Position numbers and translations under genes: made by a program
The notes under the pieces: model-generated
The model's input: the letters and a program-made list of their open reading frames with translations, nothing else
Database searches by the model: none
What the model was told of the DNA's origin: nothing
Shown here: positions 6,088 to 6,754 of the stretch, in pieces
How positions within the stretch are numbered: the stretch's first letter is position 1
How the letters are laid out: each line of letters opens with the position of its first letter
Origin: Devosia sp.
GTDB lineage: Bacteria > Pseudomonadota > Alphaproteobacteria > Rhizobiales > Devosiaceae
Direction of reading: 5' to 3'
Assembly (NCBI GenBank): GCA_016793415.1
Contig: JAEUMC010000157.1
Location: 1 to 6,754 of the forward strand
DNA: 6,754 nt

Positions 6088-6754
6088 TCAAGTGGTGGAC
6101 GGCGGACGGCCACTCTGCGGCCGGTTCGCCGGCTTGTCGCCGCCAAAGGTCTCCTTGGCGATCTCGGCGATACCGCCGATCGCGCCGATGACGCTCGATG
6201 CCTCGACCGGCAGCATCAGCACTTTCTGGTTCGGCGATTTCGCCAGCCCTTCCAGTGCCTTGATGTAGTTGTTGGCAACGAAGTAGTTGATCGCCTGCAC
6301 ATTGCCCGAAGCGATGGCGTTCGACACCACCTCGGTGGCCTTGGCTTCGGCTTCGGCCGAACGCTCGCGTGCCTCGGCGTCGCGGAACGCCGCTTCGCGC
6401 CGGCCCTCGGCTTCCAGCACCTGGCTCTGCTTTTGCCCCTCGGCCTGCAGGATCGCCGCCTGGCGCTTGCCTTCGGCCTCGAGGATCAATGCGCGCTTCT
6501 CGCGTTCCGCCTTCATCTGCCGGCCCATCGAGTCGACCAGGTCCTTGGGCGGATCGATGTCCTTGATCTCGATACGGGTGATCTTCAGGCCCCAGGGCGA
6601 GACCGCCGCATCCACCACCTTGAGCAGGCGCTGGTTGATGCCGTCACGGTTGGACAACAGCTCGTCGAGGTCCATCGAGCCCATCACCGAACGGATGTTG
6701 GTCATCGTCAGGTTGAGCACGGCGTGTTCGAGATGCGCCACCTCGTAGGCGGCC
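6088..6754 (-). CDS. SPFH (Band 7) domain protein, stomatin/QmcA-like, N-terminus cut by window edge
   Basis: The open frame enters from the right edge; 221 complete residues are visible, beginning [11 protein letters not shown]. There is no true start here: the GTG at 6741 is an internal valine. The visible part starts late in the SPFH domain, with [20 protein letters not shown] and [18 protein letters not shown], both characteristic of prokaryotic stomatins. A long coiled-coil-forming segment rich in A, E, R, K and Q (encoded by ~6358-6510) contains regular 11-residue repeats with an AEG core. It is followed by [20 protein letters not shown] and [18 protein letters not shown], the usual C-terminal oligomerisation part, and a short polar tail rich in P, S and T. 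Family members form large cage-like or microdomain assemblies at the inner membrane. The NfeD-family gene follows after 17 nt, the conserved partner arrangement. The N-terminal membrane anchor must lie outside the window. Confidence 0.94.
   Translation of the reverse strand, partial: AAYEVAHLEHAVLNLTMTNIRSVMGSMDLDELLSNRDGINQRLLKVVDAAVSPWGLKITRIEIKDIDPPKDLVDSMGRQMKAEREKRALILEAEGKRQAAILQAEGQKQSQVLEAEGRREAAFRDAEARERSAEAEAKATEVVSNAIASGNVQAINYFVANNYIKALEGLAKSPNQKVLMLPVEASSVIGAIGGIAEIAKETFGGDKPANRPQSGRPPSTT

Noticed and set aside
1..6754. Mobile element, phage, defence or CRISPR content
   Set aside because: No transposase, integrase, long direct or inverted repeats, tRNA-adjacent junctions or spacer arrays were seen. 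Gene content and composition are uniform and chromosomal in character.

Overview
The window reads as ordinary chromosomal DNA from a GC-rich alphaproteobacterium. The mix of a DUF459-type SGNH protein, a BBP2-like outer-membrane barrel and alphaproteobacterial-style GalE and GalU points to Hyphomicrobiales. A Devosia-like genus is my best guess, but that is inference. I see no phage, IS, CRISPR, tRNA or rRNA signal. No gene looks broken; two are simply cut by the window edges.

Layout: six genes lie on the minus strand and one (galU) on the plus strand. From left to right these are: a membrane-anchored SGNH/DUF459 hydrolase (C-terminus off the left edge), an MltB-type lytic murein transglycosylase, and galE. 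Then comes a 114-bp divergent intergenic region, galU on the plus strand, a convergent outer-membrane beta-barrel gene, a short NfeD-family gene, and an SPFH/stomatin-like gene (N-terminus off the right edge).

How they fit together: GalU makes UDP-glucose from UTP and glucose-1-phosphate, and GalE interconverts UDP-glucose and UDP-galactose. The divergent pair therefore supplies sugar nucleotides for envelope polysaccharide. galE is followed after only 9 nt by the exported lytic transglycosylase, and 147 bp further on by the SGNH hydrolase, giving a minus-strand set devoted to envelope glycans. The NfeD and SPFH genes form a separate, classic membrane-protein operon. The beta-barrel gene stands between the groups with its own 5' region.

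I found no previously undescribed system. The points most worth a second look are the esterase/transglycosylase neighbourhood, an altered active-site-region motif in the transglycosylase, an 8-bp repeat spaced one helical turn apart between galE and galU, a CtrA-like repeat upstream of the barrel gene, and a lone CxxC in the barrel.
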